Source: Tenrec ecaudatus
Lineage: Eukaryota; Chordata; Mammalia; Afrosoricida; Tenrecidae
Direction of reading: 5' to 3'
Assembly (NCBI RefSeq): GCF_050624435.1
Contig: NC_134547.1
Coordinates: 28,568,419 to 28,632,418, forward strand
Length of the DNA stretch: 64,000 nucleotides
Both the position numbers and the translations under genes were made by a program. This document shows positions 43,167 through 55,320 of the stretch, piece by piece; the first letter of the stretch is position 1, and every line of letters begins with the position of its first letter. The notes under the pieces were generated by a model that did no database searches, was not told where the DNA came from, and worked only from the letters and a program-made list of their open reading frames with translations.

Positions 43167-43885
43167 TGGGGACATAGAAAGAGAAGTTGAGAACATTGCT
43201 TTCGCTGAAGTGCAATTTTATTTGATGGATAGGCCGTTGCTTTTCTTAATGTCAAGGTGGTATTTGGCCAAGTGGGGGGCAGCATCTTTGTTGTCTTGAT
43301 TTATGTCACCTGCTGTTCTGTTCTTTTCTCTGAGCACCCTGGGCTGCCTGTAGTCTGCTATTTCACACTGGGCTTCGACTCCATGGCACTCAGGTGGCCC
43401 TCTAGTTAAGTAGTCTGATTTGTGTAGTTGGGGTCCCGAGGGCTTTGGAGGCCTGGCATCCTCTCAGCGTGCTGAAACGGACTCTCTTCTCTGCCATTCC
43501 CATGCCCCTTGTTTAGCAGGGGAGGGGGGACGGGGTGGGGAGCAGAGTCACGGGCAGTCCCAAGCACAGCATTTGATAGGTGCTTGACAACAGTGAGGAG
43601 TCCTTGCAAAGTCCCTGGCTTCTCGGAGGACAAGAGGGCACTGCCCGTGCTTGTGTGGTTCACCTCCTGACTGGAGGGGAAGCAGGTCTCTGAATCCAGA
43701 TGCTTGAAGGCCTGCCAAGGGCTCTTCCCTGCGGCCTGGGTTCACGGTGGGCCACTTTCTCACTTCCTCCACTGTCTCCTCGACCCCTTGAGCGCTGGGT
43801 CACACTCGTCATTTTCAGGTGGCAGGGGTAGGCCCTAACTTGTGCCTGTCCCTCGGACCTTTCGGGGTCGCTTTTGAAGTGGTAA

Positions 43886-44620
43886 TTGTCATATTTAAAA
43901 ACTACCTCTGACTTCGTAGGCTTTCCTCTGTGTTATCTTGGCCTTTTATTGTCTTGCTGTCTGCGCTTTCTCCTTTTCTGCTAACATATTTAGCTTTTAC
44001 GTGGTCTTTTTCCTAGCTCTTGAAAAGGAGAAGGAAGAGACGTTCTTGGAACGGAAGCCGAGCTCATTGATTTTCAGTGCTCTTTTCTACTCTGCTGCCG
44101 TTTCCTCTGCTCTCTCCTTGCTGTCCAGTGCGTCACAAGCTATGCCGTATTATTATTGCCATTCAATGGGAACGCTTTCACGTTTCATTGTGCGTGTCTG
44201 TGTGTTTTTAACACAGCTCAGAAGTGTAATTCAGACTGAACTTCCGAACACTGTGGGATTTGATAGATTTCTTCCTACAACTGATTTCCGAGTTTCAGTC
44301 TACTGTGATGGACTGCTGTCTAATTTCAGCCTTGTGAGGCTTGTCAAAACTCACAGCGAGCGGCCACCATGGTAAATAGGGTTGTGCATTGTGGACTGCT
44401 GTGGAGTGTCCTGTTTGTGCCCACGAAGTCAACTTTGTGGACTGTGTGGTTCATTTCTCCTACACGTTTACGGATTTCTTTGAGTCGGCATGGATTCGAT
44501 GCAGTGAGTTTGGCTTGTTTCGGTTGCCTATTCTATTTGTTACTACAAGGGATGTGTGAAAAATCTCAAACTACATACCTTTTTACTTCTGTTAGTTTAA
44601 AACAATTAGCAATATTTAAA
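43886..44620 (-). mobile_element. Ancient L1 fragment, antisense, very diverged
   Basis: 'tgctaacatatttagctttt', 'tagctcttgaaaaggagaag', 'cattgattttcagtgctctt', 'gtcacaagctatgccgtatt' follow the antisense L1 body. An AfroSINE 3' tail ('tgagtcggcatggattcgat', 'gcagtgagtttggctt') sits at 44475-44513. Confidence 0.45.
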
Positions 44621-44779
44621 TAAGCTTTATATACTAGAATGCCATTCATTTTCATAAACCTCTCATTGGGATATCATTTCTATATACTAGTATTTCTCAA
44701 AGTGGGAGATGCCAGGGAGGTGGTGATTTTTTTTTTTTCACTGAGAAGGGGGCAGTGGGTCTCATAAGTTTGGGAATCT

Positions 44780-45420
44780 ACATTTTATATCATGCATTCA
44801 AGCCATTAGATGTGTACGATTCAGTGATTTCTTGTATGTTCAAAGAATCTCAGAAGGAACGCTGCACTCATTAGCATTTACTCCCAACTTACCCAGCCTG
44901 AGACAGCCCTAAATTCTGCTTCTGTCTCCACAGTTGTCTGTTTTGGATATTTTATATAAGTAGAATCATGTCATATGAGCAGGCTTCAGAAAGTTCTTAG
45001 GAAAAACCCCCATTCTCCCATTCTCCCAGGGACTCAAGTCCCCTCGTGTATGGCCTTTCGTAGCTGCGGCCGGAGCTAGCATGCTGTTGACGCTCATCCA
45101 TTTTTTTAGCATATCTCAGTGTTATATTTCATTTTGCGGCTGAGTGCAATTATGCGATGCACCCAGTTTTGTCGATGCGGCCATCAGGTAGTGCTTTTGG
45201 GTTCAGATGCCTTTTAGCGAGTATGCGCAGTGCTACCCTGGACATCTCCTGGCAAAGCTTCGCTGCAACAAATGCTTTCAATCTCATGAAATGAGAATGT
45301 CCCTGTCCTAAGCGTGAATTGCTTGGTCACATGGAAACTTCTGACCTTGTGTAACAGTTTGAGGAATTACCAAATTCTTTTCCAAAATATTGACATTTCC
45401 ACCTACATCAGAAACCCAGT
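44780..45420 (-). mobile_element. Old L1 (L1M-type) 3' UTR, antisense
   Basis: 'ttgtctgttttggatatttt', 'tataagtagaatcatgtcat', 'cgtgaattgcttggtcacat', 'aacagtttgaggaattacca', 'cctacatcagaaacccagta'. A short AfroSINE 3' tail follows at 45417-45480. Confidence 0.65.
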
Positions 45421-45559
45421 AAGGGAAGCTCTACTCTGCCTGAAGGGTTACTATGAGTCAAAATTGACTTCATGGCAGGGATGAAGTGATATTCTTAATT
45501 ATGTTGAGGAATTTACCATCTATTGCAGTTTATTTATTTTTTGAATGTTGTTTATTTTT

Positions 45560-46493
45560 TAAAACGTTTAATCATTTTATTGGGGGCTCATGCAACTCTT
45601 ATCACAATCCATCACAATGCATCAATTGTGTCTAGCACATCTGTACATTTGTTGCCCTCATCATTCTCAAAATATTTGCTCTCCACTTAAGCCCTAGGTA
45701 TCAGCTTCTCATTTTTCCCCTCTCCCTCCCCGCTACCTCCTCCCTCATGAACGCTTGATAATTTATAAATTATTATTATTTTGTCATGTCTTACACTGCC
45801 CGACGTCTCCTTTCACCCACTTTTCTGTTGTTCGTCCCCCAGAGAGGAGGTTATATATAGAACCTTGTAATTGGTTCTCTCTTTCTACCTTCCCTCCACC
45901 CTCCAGTATCGCCACTTTCACCACTGGTCTTGAAGGGATTATCCGCCCTGGATTCCCTGTGTTTCCTGTTCCTATCTGTACCAATGTACACACTCTGGTC
46001 TAGCTGGATTTGTAAGGTAGAATTGGGGTCATGATAGTGGTGGGGAGGAAGCATTTAAGAATTAGAGGAAAGTTGTATGTTTCATTGTTGCTGCACTGCA
46101 CACTGACTGGCTCGTCTCCTCCCCCAGACCCTTCTGTAAGGGGGTGTCCCGTTACCTACAGATGGGCTTTGGGTCTCCACTCTGCAGTCCCCCTCATTTA
46201 CAATGATATGATTTTTTTGTTCTTTGATGCCTGATACCTGATCCCTTCACACCTTGTGGTCACACAGGCTGATGTGCTTCTTCCATGTGGGCTTTGTTGC
46301 TTCTGAACTAGTCACTTGTTTATCTTCAATCCTTTAAAATCCCATATGCTATATCTTTTGATAGCCGGGCACCATCAGCTTTCTTCAGCACATTTGCTTA
46401 TGCACACATTTGTCTTCAGTGATCATTTCGGGAAGGTGAGCACCCACTGATATATGACTTTTGTTCTTTGATGCCTGATACCTGGTCCATTGC
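45560..46493 (-). mobile_element. Half-LINE/L1 3' UTR copy, antisense, with TSD
   Basis: Antisense 3' end from 'tttaatcattttattggggg' to 'ttgatgcctgatacctggtc', about 0.93 kb. Flanking 11-bp duplications 'tgtttattttt' at 45549-45559 and 46494-46504. 5'-truncated insertion. Confidence 0.85.
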
Positions 46494-46504
46494 TGTTTAT
46501 TTTT

Positions 46505-48163
46505 AACCAAGAATGAATGTTGGATTTTGTCAATTATGTCTTCTGGATCAAGAGATGTGGTCATGTGGTTCTTTTCCCATTTGTTATTTATGTAGTCGAT
46601 TGCCTTGACTGGTTTTCTAATGTTGAACTGTCCTTGCATACCTGGTATTAGTCTTACTTGGCCATGATAATACTACTTTTTTTTTTTAATTGGTGTTGAA
46701 TTCTATTGGCTCTGATTTTGTTGGGGAATTTTCATGGGAGTTGTTGGTCTGTAATTTTCGTTTTCAGTGCAATCTTTGCCTGGTTTTGCTATCAGAGTTA
46801 TGCTTCTTGCTTCATAGAATGAGTTCAGGGGTATCCCATGCTTTTCTATGCTCTGGAGTAGTTTCTGTGAATTGGTATCAACTCTTCTATGAATTCTCCA
46901 GTGATGTCATCTCGGTCAGAAGTTTTTTGATAAAAAAATGTTTAATGACTTGTTCGATTTCTTCTTTTGTGATGGATGTGTTCAGATTTTTGACTTCAGT
47001 ATGCGTTAGTTTTGGTAAGTTGTACATTTCCGGACAGTTGTTTATTTTGTCTAGGTTTTCAAATTTGTTGGGAATACTTAATAGCATTGCATTGTTATCC
47101 TTTTTATTTTGACTGCTTCTTTTGGATGTTACCCTTTCATTTCTTTTTTGTGTTATTTGCATCTTCTCTTTTCCTTTGTTTAATTTGCTAGAGGTTCGTC
47201 AATTTTGTTAATGTTTTTTGAAGACCCTTCTTTTAACATTTATATTCTCTATTGTTTTTCTGTTTCATTTTTGAATTAATTTATATTATTTCATTTTTTC
47301 TAGAGACTGTAGGTTTCTTTTACTGCTTCTTTTCTTATTATTGGATTTGTTGGGGCAAGGTGTCAATTTTGATACTTTCTTCTTTTTTGATGTTCATTGG
47401 TAGGTGTTGACTTCTAAAAACTGCTTTTGCTTTGTCCAAGAGGTTTGGGTATATTGTGTTTTCATTCTAATTTATTCGAGGAATTTTTTTAACATTGCTT
47501 TTATTTCTTCATTTTTACGCAGGATGTTCCTAAGGTTCAATGTGTTTGAGTTATCCACCCTGTTCTTCCTAATATTGATTTATAATTTTATAATATTATA
47601 ATTTGATCAAGTGCTTCAGTGTTTTAAACGTATTGATACTTGCTTTGTGGCTTGCCATGTGTTTATCTTGTTGTCTCAAATGAATCTCTTATAGGCAGTA
47701 TATTGATAAGTCCTATATTCTTATCCATTCTGCCACTCTCTGTCTCATGCCAGTATATTTCATTTATTTGCATTTGGTGTAAATAGTGATGGGCATGGAT
47801 TTACTGCTGTCATTCTGTTATGCTTTTAATTATACTGATGATTTATTTGTTTGGCATAGTTTACTGTGCCAAATTAATGTTGTTATGAGATTTTCTTCTT
47901 TTTTTTTCATTGCTGCTGATTTTGTGTTTACAGAGCTCTTACGATTTTTTCTTTCTTCTCCTGTTAGAAAGTTTAAAATTACCCTGTAATTATTTTTCCT
48001 GTATGTTTACCTGCTAATTTATTTTTATCTCTCTAAATTTTAAAGTCTGTTCTACCTTAATATTATCTTGATTTTCTCTCCATTTGGAATTTCTGTAATT
48101 ATATCATTTATTTACTGAATTTGCTTTGTGGTTGTCATTGTTTACAGTCTGATGTCTCTGACT
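46505..48163 (-). pseudogene. L1 ORF2 fossil, antisense
   Basis: Minus-strand frames give NIRKPVKAIDYINNKWEKNH and DPEDIIDKIQHSF (reverse transcriptase region, compare 'KNHMIISIDAEKAFDKIQ'), and further right LPKLTHTEVKNLNTSITKEE followed by IEQVIKHF (RT N-terminal linker). The remainder to 48163 is the upstream L1 body. Many stops and indels. Residual ORF2 activity is excluded. An insertion at 48187-49117 splits it from 49118-49640. Confidence 0.7.
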
Positions 48164-48186
48164 ATAAGTTCATTTTCTTTCTTTTT

Positions 48187-49117
48187 TTAAAAAATCATTT
48201 TATCGGGGGCTCGTACAATTCTTATCACAATCCATATATCCATCCATTGTGTCAAGAACATATGTACATGTGTTGCCATCATCATTCTCATTTCCCCCCT
48301 ACCTCATGGACCCTTCCTCATTCATAAATTATTTTGTCATATATTACACTGTCTGATGTCTCCCCCTGCCCTCTTCTCTGCTGTCCCTCCCCCAGGGAGA
48401 AGGCTATATGTAGATTCCTGTAATCAGTTCCCGCTTTCTACCCCACATTCCCTACACCCTCCAGGCATCACTACTCTTTATCACTGGTCCTGGAGGAGTC
48501 ATCTGTCCTGGATTCCCTGTGTTTCCAGTTGTTATCTGTACCAATGATGTACATCCTCTGGTCTAGCCAGATTTGTAAGGTAGAATTGGGATCATGATAG
48601 TGGTGGTGGTGGGGGAGGGGGGGCGGCGGGAGGGGGAGGAGAGGAAGTATTTAAGAACTAGAGGAAAGTTATATGTTTCATCGTTGCTACCCTGCACCCT
48701 GCCTGGTTCATCTCCTCCCACAACCCTTCAGCAAGGGGGTGTCCGTTTGGCTACCATTGGGCTTTGAGTCTCCACTCTGCACTCACCCACATTTACAATG
48801 ATATGATTTTTTGTTCCTTGATGCTTGATACCTTACCCCTTCAACAGCTCGTGGTCACACAGGCTGGTGTGTTTCTTCCATGTGGGCTTTGTTGCTTCTG
48901 AGCTAGATGGCCACTTGTTTATCTTCGAGCCTTTAAGACCCCAGACGCTATATCTTTTGATAGCTGGGCACCATCAGCTTTCTTCACCACATTTGCTTAT
49001 GCACACGTTTGTCTTCATTGATCGTATCAGGGAGGTGGGCACCCACTGATAATGGTTTTTAGCTCTTTGATGTCTGATAACTGGTCCCTTCTGCACCTTG
49101 TGGTCAGACAGGCTGGT
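48187..49117 (-). mobile_element. Half-LINE/L1 3' UTR copy nested in antisense L1, with TSD
   Basis: From 'aaaaaatcattttatcgggg' to 'cttgtggtcagacaggctgg'. The target duplication 'agttcattttctttt' (about 48170-48184 and 49121-49135, small differences) brackets it. It includes a G-rich tract at 48600-48645. Confidence 0.85.
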
Positions 49118-49640
49118 TTGAGTTCATTTTCTTTTTTGAAAATCTTTTTTTTCCTGTGTTAATTTCCAGTGGGTATTATCATGTGTCTTAATCTCAGTTG
49201 CTGTGTGATATTATTGGTTCTCTGAGCGACTCCGCTTAGCATTCATCTTAAGGTTGGTCTGGTGTTTATTAACTCCCTTAGTTTCTATTTGTTTGGAATC
49301 GCCCTCATTATACTTGAGGGACTATTTTACTAGCTAGATAATTCGTGGTTGACAGTTTTTCTTTCAGGGTCTTCTGTTGCCTCTTTCCTGCATGATTTAT
49401 GCCAAGAAATCAGAGTTTAATCTTAGTGATTCTCCATTGTAGGGAGCAGTTGATTTTTCCAATGCTGTGCTCAGGATTCGTTCTTTGTCATGGGTTTTGG
49501 AGTTTTGATTATGATATGCCTTGTTGACTTTCTTTTGGAGTCTGCCTTGCATGAGGTTTGACACAGTTCTTGGAGGAACATCTCTTCGTTTTTCATAGTA
49601 TTTGGGAGGTTTTCTGACAGTAAACGGGCAACTCTGCCCC
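49118..49640 (-). mobile_element. Old L1, antisense, continuation
   Basis: 'gtggttgacagtttttcttt', 'cagggtcttctgttgcctct', 'gagtttaatcttagtgattc', 'tttgattatgatatgccttg' fit the antisense ancient L1 3' UTR/5' region. Confidence 0.5.
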
Positions 49641-50114
49641 AAGGAGTGCAGTTGTCACCACAATTAATAAGCAGCCATCTAAGTGAGGTATCAGCTCAGC
49701 CCACTCGGAAGAGCACACCGGTCCAGGTGATCCAAGAATTAGAAACACTAAAATCCCAAACCAGAGCAGGGGATTGTATTCGAGATTAAATTCGGAGCAC
49801 TTTCTTTGCAGAAGGCTATGAATGACAATAAAAGCTCAAAATCCATTAGCACAGTCCACACATGGATTAAGCCTCCTCTGAATTCCTTAGGACCATTGAC
49901 CAAGGACGAGAATAGTCCTATCCTCAAACAGAGTACATTGTAAAGTAGATTACTGCAGATACAGTCAGGTAAACATTCAACATGTTACCCTTTGTTTCCC
50001 TTTTAGACCCATTTATAACTTGTTCTAGTTTTTATTATTTCCTGTTTTCTTTTGGATTGAAGGTTTTCTATGTTACTTGTCCTTGCTTAAGAATATTATT
50101 TTTTATATGACGTA
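49641..50114. other. Intron 6 interval, unassigned
   Basis: AT-rich sequence with no family I can name. It lies between the antisense L1 and the following L1M 3' end and is probably decayed repeat. Confidence 0.35.
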
Positions 50115-50205
50115 CGAGATAGGTAAATCTGTAGAAACAGTAACTAGATAATAGCTTCTGATAGGGGAGATTGGGGGGGGGGAAGGGAACTGATAATAAT
50201 GACTA
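50115..50205 (+). mobile_element. L1M 3' fragment
   Basis: 'gtaaatctgtagaaacagta', 'actagataatagcttctgat' then a G-rich run is the sense L1M 3' UTR. Confidence 0.5.
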
Positions 50206-51360
50206 CAACAGTCAAGAACAGATTTGATACGTTGGACACTAGTGACAGAAGGGTTAACATCAGGAACACCAGGAGCGAAGAAAGCAAAAAGTTATTAAAA
50301 GACAGGACAGAAAGAAGAAATCAAAGGGAATATCAGAAGAGACTGCAACTTTGGTCTGGAATGCAGAGTAGCTCATGGAAATGGAAGAAATAATGAAGTA
50401 AAAGAGCTGAACAGAAAAATTTCAGAGGCAGCTCAAAAAGTAAAAGTAAGGCATTCTCATGCCATCTGCAAGGGTTACAAAGGAGGAGCACACTCAGCAT
50501 GCCTGAGCTGTAAGAACTGAAGCGGAATTCAAGCCTTGAGCTGCAACACTGAAAGATTCTGGGGGGGTATCGAATGATTCGGAAGCATCCAGAGGAAATG
50601 GAAGGAATACAATGCACACAGGCATGTTACCAAAAAGAATCGGTAGCCATTCAACTGTTTCAAGCGCAAGCAGTACTCAATGACGCAGTCTAAGTCGCAT
50701 TGACGGCATTAGCAAAAACCAAGGCTCTAGGAGCTGATGGAGTGCCAACGGAAATGTTTCAACAAGCTGAGGAAGCACTGGAAGCTCGCACTCATCTGCA
50801 CCGAGAAAGCCAGCGCTCTGAGCAACGGGGTGGAAGGGATCCATGTCTGTGCTCATTCCACAGAAAGATAACTCAACAGTATGTGGATATTATTGGACAA
50901 TATCATATCATATAGAAGTGAAATTCTGCTGATCATTAGTTTAAAAGGCTGCAGCAGTACATTGACAAGGAGTGTACAGTGGCGAGCATAGCTGCCTTGC
51001 AGAAATTACAGTGGAATTCAGAAGCAGATGTGGTGGGCGAGCTGTCATTGCTGATGTCATTGGCTGAGAGCAGAGACTATGAGAAACGTATTGTGTTTTG
51101 TTGACTATGCAAAGGTATTTGACTACATGGATCAGAACAGACTGTCGATAGCACTGAGAAGATTGGAATTGCAGAGAACTTCGTTGTGCTCGTGCTGAGA
51201 GGAAGACCCGCCAGGACATGGATTGACGGAATGTCTGCAAAAGCGTGCTCCAACAGGGTGATGTTGAGGATGACACAGGAGTGGGCCGGGTTTCCTTTTG
51301 TTGTATGTTGGGTCTCTATGAGTCAGAAGTGACTCCTCAGCATCTAACACTAGCAGTGAG
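50206..51360 (+). pseudogene. RTE-clade (BovB-like) LINE fossil, internally deleted
   Basis: The left part has the lysine/arginine-rich 'RSEESKKLLKDRTERRNQRE' linker before RT. 50700-50915 encodes ALAKTKALGADGVPTEMFQQ, matching RTE 'LSKNKAPGADGIPAEMF'. At 51100-51190 'ttgactatgcaaaggtattt', 'gactacatggatcagaac' encodes the (F)DYAK-F-D RT catalytic-region motif. The 3' end reads 'gatggattgacggaatg'-like and 'gtctctatgagtcagaagtg'. Stops and deletions throughout. Confidence 0.7.
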
Positions 51361-51519
51361 AGAGAGTTGACTTGAGGTCAGTGATTTGGTTTGGGCTTCC
51401 ATCGGGAGCAGAAAACAGTACCCCACCATGCCATCATTTCCCTTCTTTTCCATCCTTTGTGCACGTTTTCTTTAATGGTTTACGTGTGCATGCATGTACT
51501 ATAACATCACACAACAACA

Positions 51520-51700
51520 ACAACAACTCATTGCCACCAAGTCGACGCCCACTCATAGTGATTCCCGTGGGTTTCCGAGACTGTAACTGTTTATGAGAGT
51601 AGAAAGCCCGGTCTCTCTCCTGAGGAGCTGCTGGGGGGGTTCAAGCTGCCTACCATGCAGATCGCAGCCCACCGAGTAACCTTTACACCACCAGGGCCCA
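51520..51700 (-). mobile_element. AfroSINE, near full length
   Basis: Follows an (ACA)n tract. Antisense: 'cattgccaccaagtcgacgc', 'ccactcatagtgattccc', 'gagactgtaactgtttatga', 'acaccaccagggccc'. Confidence 0.85.
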
Positions 51701-51709
51701 CATACATAC

Positions 51710-52000
51710 CGCACATTGTTATTATTTATATTAGCTTTTACCATTCAGGTATCTTGAATCTTAGTAATTCTTATCTTTGTTTCCCTGCATATAACACTAT
51801 CTTTCCCTACCTGACTGCTTAAGATGGTCTCTCTTCTCTGTTTTTCATCAATTTGACTATGATATGCTTGTAGTATTTTTTCTTTACTTGGGATAATTTT
51901 TGAGCTTCTTGATAGTTTGTAGTTTTCATCATAATTGGAAAAATTTTCATTGCTAAAAGAATGATCAACCTTGTCGTCTTGTAAGCAGACACGTAAGGCA
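51710..52000 (-). mobile_element. Ancient L1 3' UTR, antisense
   Basis: 'cttatctttgtttccctgca', 'atttgactatgatatgcttg', 'tttttgagcttcttgatag', 'catcataattggaaaaattt' match the old antisense L1 3' UTR. Confidence 0.55.
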
Positions 52001-52096
52001 AAGTATAGGGTGCTGCTGTCTTTAAGCACAGCCCTGCACCTCACGTCCAAGGAGCACGCAGCTCTGACTGCACAGGCGTGTACTGTAGTGGTCCTC

Positions 52097-52216
52097 ACAC
52101 GTTCACTGCCACCGGTCAATTCTGACTTGGAACAGCCCAGTAGAGCCGCGAACTGCCCCTGTGGGTTTCTGAGCCTGTGCTCTTTATGGGAGTGGAACGC
52201 CTCATCTTTCTCCCGA
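52097..52216 (-). mobile_element. AfroSINE, 5'-truncated
   Basis: Antisense: 'cactgccaccggtcaattct', 'ctgtgggtttctgagcctgt', 'cgcctcatctttctccc'. Confidence 0.7.
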
Positions 52217-52234
52217 TATAATGGTAGAGTACAT

Positions 52235-52860
52235 AAATAACCTACAGTACATAATGGCTTCATAGTAATAATGGACTCTTGTATTGCTGGTTTATGTCCG
52301 TACTCTACAGTGGTGACCGGCTCCAAAGGTTGCAGTGTAACAGTATTAGCCCGCCTGGCCGGCAGCAGCTCCAATCTTGTGTCCCCTGCATCTCTTGGGT
52401 GTTGTACTGTTCTGTCTCCGTGTAATGTTCCTCTGACAGTATTACCATGATGTGTGCCAGGACTTCCCAATGCAGCAGAACCAGTGCTTGGGATAGAAAC
52501 AGCAAGAGGCAAAGCAGAAGGATCGATTTGGAAGTGAAACAAAAGGTTATTAAACAACACGAAGGCGGAAAGCCAGTGCGTGTGATTGCTCTCCATTTAG
52601 GCAGGCCACACTCAGCAATCATGATGGCCCTCCAAACGCCAAGCAGAAATTCCCAGGCTGTAAAAGATTAGCACCCCTAGGAACTACAAGGCCAAGGAAA
52701 ATGCGGGAGGGCCCTATCTGAGAGAGGGAGGAACGGCTAACGAAACGTAGAGAGAGACTCCGACAGAAAAGTGGATCCCTCTCAGCACACTGAGCTTCAC
52801 TGCCGAGGCGCGAAGCTTGCTTGAGATGTTAAAGAAAGCGCAGGACCAAACTCTGATGTG
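52235..52860 (+). pseudogene. Tigger (pogo/Tc1-mariner) transposon fossil
   Basis: The flank 'cctacagtacataatggctt' resembles Tigger ends. 52507-52660 encodes RRIDLEVKQKVIKQHEGGKP and RVIALHLGRPHSAI, which fits the psq helix-turn-helix of Tigger transposase ('IDLETKLKVIKEYEGGK...VIARELGLSHSTI'). The following 52700-52850 keeps a degraded CENP-B-type DNA-binding segment. The DDE catalytic part is missing. Confidence 0.75.
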
Positions 52861-52879
52861 TTTGCCCAATGGCGTTCAC

Positions 52880-53179
52880 ACACCATCCTGCTTCACAGAA
52901 TGTGCTGTGGGTGTTACGTGGGTCTATCCAGGGAAGAGTGGAGAGTAATAAGATGTCCCCCAGACCGAAGCGGAGATGGTTTACTGCAGGAATAGGGTGG
53001 AGAGCAAGAGCTTGGGTCCAAGTGCTGCCTGTCCCCAACCCATGCCAAAAGCCCTACCCTGGCCAGTTGTGGGGGTTTGGCCAGCCCCCACAACTAATTG
53101 GGAGTCCAATAGGCGCAATTGTATGTTCAATATTTATTTATATTATAATAAAGTCATAGAGAGATTGAAATAATGGAGT
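52880..53179. other. Unassigned, possibly LTR-related
   Basis: Contains an inverted repeat 'tgtgggggtttggcc' / 'ggccagcccccaca'-like at 53069-53092 and an AT-rich 'atatttatttatattataat' tract. It may belong with the LTR-like block to the right, or be a separate repeat. Confidence 0.3.
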
Positions 53180-54411
53180 CAGACACATTTCATGGTAGCA
53201 TGCTCACTCACCTCAGCCCGCAAGGTGGTCCACATGGAGATGGGGGGAGGGGGAGGAGGATAAGGGGAAAGGGAACAGGGGAGCGAGGACTGGAGAGGAG
53301 AGGAGAGGGGGTGCCTATGAGAGGCCAAGGGGGAGCCCAAGAGAGCTCTTTATTGCTAACCCAGGCTTATATACATTTGGGGGGAGCATGCAAGCCCACT
53401 AATTACAGGTAAAGGCATCACCACAGGAAGGGGTTGCACTATAGGTTATACAACAGTGAGAGGGGGACAATCTAGGGACATACACACAATAGAAAGAGGA
53501 GGGATTGGGGTATACATGTGACAAGAAGGGCGGATCCTAGATTCAGGATGGCAACCTCACTTTGGATGTCACGGAGCAGGTTTGACCTGTTCTCTGGATC
53601 TCCATAGAAACCATTATCATACATATGAGGGTTGGAGATACAGGGAATCCAGGGTGGATGATACCTCCAGGACCAAGGGCGTGAGGGACGATGCTGGGAG
53701 AGTGGAGGGTGAGTGGGTTGGAAAGGGGGAACTGATTACAAGGAGCCACATGTGACCTCTTCCCTGGGAGAGGGACAGCAGAGAAGGGGGGAAGGGAGAC
53801 CCCGAATAGGGCAAGATATGACAAAATAACGAGGTATAAATTACCAAGGGCATATGAGGGAGGGGGGAAAAGGGAGGGAGGGGGGGAAAAAAAGAGGACC
53901 TGATGCAAGGGGCTTAAGTGGAGGGCAAATGCCTTGAGAATGATTGGGACAGGGAATGTATGGGTGTGCTTTATACAATTGATGTATGTATATGTATGGA
54001 TTGTGGTAAGAGTTGTTGGAGTCCCTAATAAAATGTAAAAGAAGAAAAGAGAAAAAAATGATTAGGGCAGGGACTGTACAGATGTGCTTTATACAATTGA
54101 TGTATGTATATGTATGAACTGTGAAAAGAATTGTATCAGCCCCAATAAATTGTTAAAAAAAAAAAAAAGAAACCATTATCAGTAGGGTGTCAACCCCACC
54201 TACAGGGACCAAGCTAATGGTCACAAGCCTTTAGGGAGAAGTAGCCCATTGTCCTCAACAGCAGGGAGCGGGGCTTATCTGTAGTCTGGCAACTGACTGC
54301 CTTCAGGGAGGTAACTTGACAATCATTTACCATTAGCTGCAAGCAGTGTTCTGAGTCTAACATATATTTGGGGGAGAGGAGTTGGGAGAAATCTTTCAGT
54401 TTCCCACCACC
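53180..54411 (-). mobile_element. LTR-like sequence (endogenous retrovirus type), antisense, interrupted
   Basis: On the minus strand it reads a long U3-like region, a TATA-like 'tatataagcctgggtt' (near 53360-53375), then 'agcaataaagagctctc' (AATAAA, near 53345) about 20 bp on, and a polypyrimidine stretch. That order resembles a retroviral U3-R. No gag/pol/env reading frame is present in the window, so it would be a solo LTR. Family not assigned, ends uncertain. A half-LINE-type insertion splits it at 53620-54168. Confidence 0.45.
53620..54168 (+). mobile_element. Half-LINE/L1 3' end with duplicated tail and TSD
   Basis: 3' UTR segment from 'tacagggaatccagggtgga' (53639) to a first 3' end at about 54030 ('cctaataaaatg'). 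A second ~100-bp 3' end follows ('tgattagggcagggactg' to 'cccaataaattg' plus A-tail). Perfect 13-bp duplications 'gaaaccattatca' at 53607-53619 and 54169-54181 flank the whole. Confidence 0.85.
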
Positions 54412-55320
54412 ATTGTCAAGGACCACCAGGAATGAACCTCAGGAGAGCGCCATGCAGGAAGAGAAGCGGTCTTGAATGTCTCCCACCCAGTGAACTTCCA
54501 CCCTTGCATTCTCAGTAATTGCCTGGTCTGCGCAAGTTAACCGCACGCATGCGTGTCTTACTTCCAGGACAGACTCCGGGGACCTTTGCTCTTCCCTCTG
54601 CTCTTGCATCCGCCTCACACATTGAAGCTGCCCCACTGTCCCTCCCCTGGGGAGACCCAGCTGCTCTGCTTGGGTTTCCCTTTTGTCCAAGGTCCAAAGA
54701 GTGTCTCTTGGCTCAAAGCCAAGGCAGGTGCAGGGCCCGTCTCTCTTGTTTGTCCCCAGGATCATGGTTTGCTGCTCCAGAAACAGTTGCTTGGTGTTTG
54801 TTAAACCGTTGTTTACTCGTTTGTGTCAGGAGGGCAAATTGGATACTAGTTATGCCTTCATTGAAGTCCATTCTTTTATCTGTTTAGTCTGACAGGTTTT
54901 CCCCGTTTAGCTATCTTCTGGGCTGGCGAATCCGTTAGCTCACAGATGTCAGCTAGTGTGAAGGTGTCTGGGTAGGCGGTGGGGCCCCATAACCTCCTTT
55001 CCTCAAGTCCAGTCAGTCAGTCTCCTCCCCTCACTGAGACCCAGGTGCTCTGCTTGCGTTTGGGGACCTGTAGCCACATGCCACCTTAGGGACGTCTCAC
55101 CCGATGCCACCCTGTGGGGCTGAGTCCAGGGCTTTTTTCTGAGGTCCTCACTAAAATATGGGCTTGGGGGATGCTCAACCCTATCCCTGGGCTCTTTGTG
55201 ACCCCAAATGCCTCCCTGAGAAGCTAAGATGCCTTCGTGATCGGCTTTCCAAGCGTCTTACTTCCAGCAGATTCCCAAACAGAAGTCTGCCCTGAAAATC
55301 AAACTAATGGCTGACGCCAT

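Noticed and set aside
43015-43299. Frames with poly-Cys/Val or poly-Thr/His
   Set aside because: Translations of the (GT)n microsatellite.
44687-44785. Possible short hAT MITE ('agtatttctcaaagtgggag' ... 'cataagtttgggaatcta')
   Set aside because: The ends look inverted, but there is no clear 8-bp duplication and a long T run in the middle; too weak.
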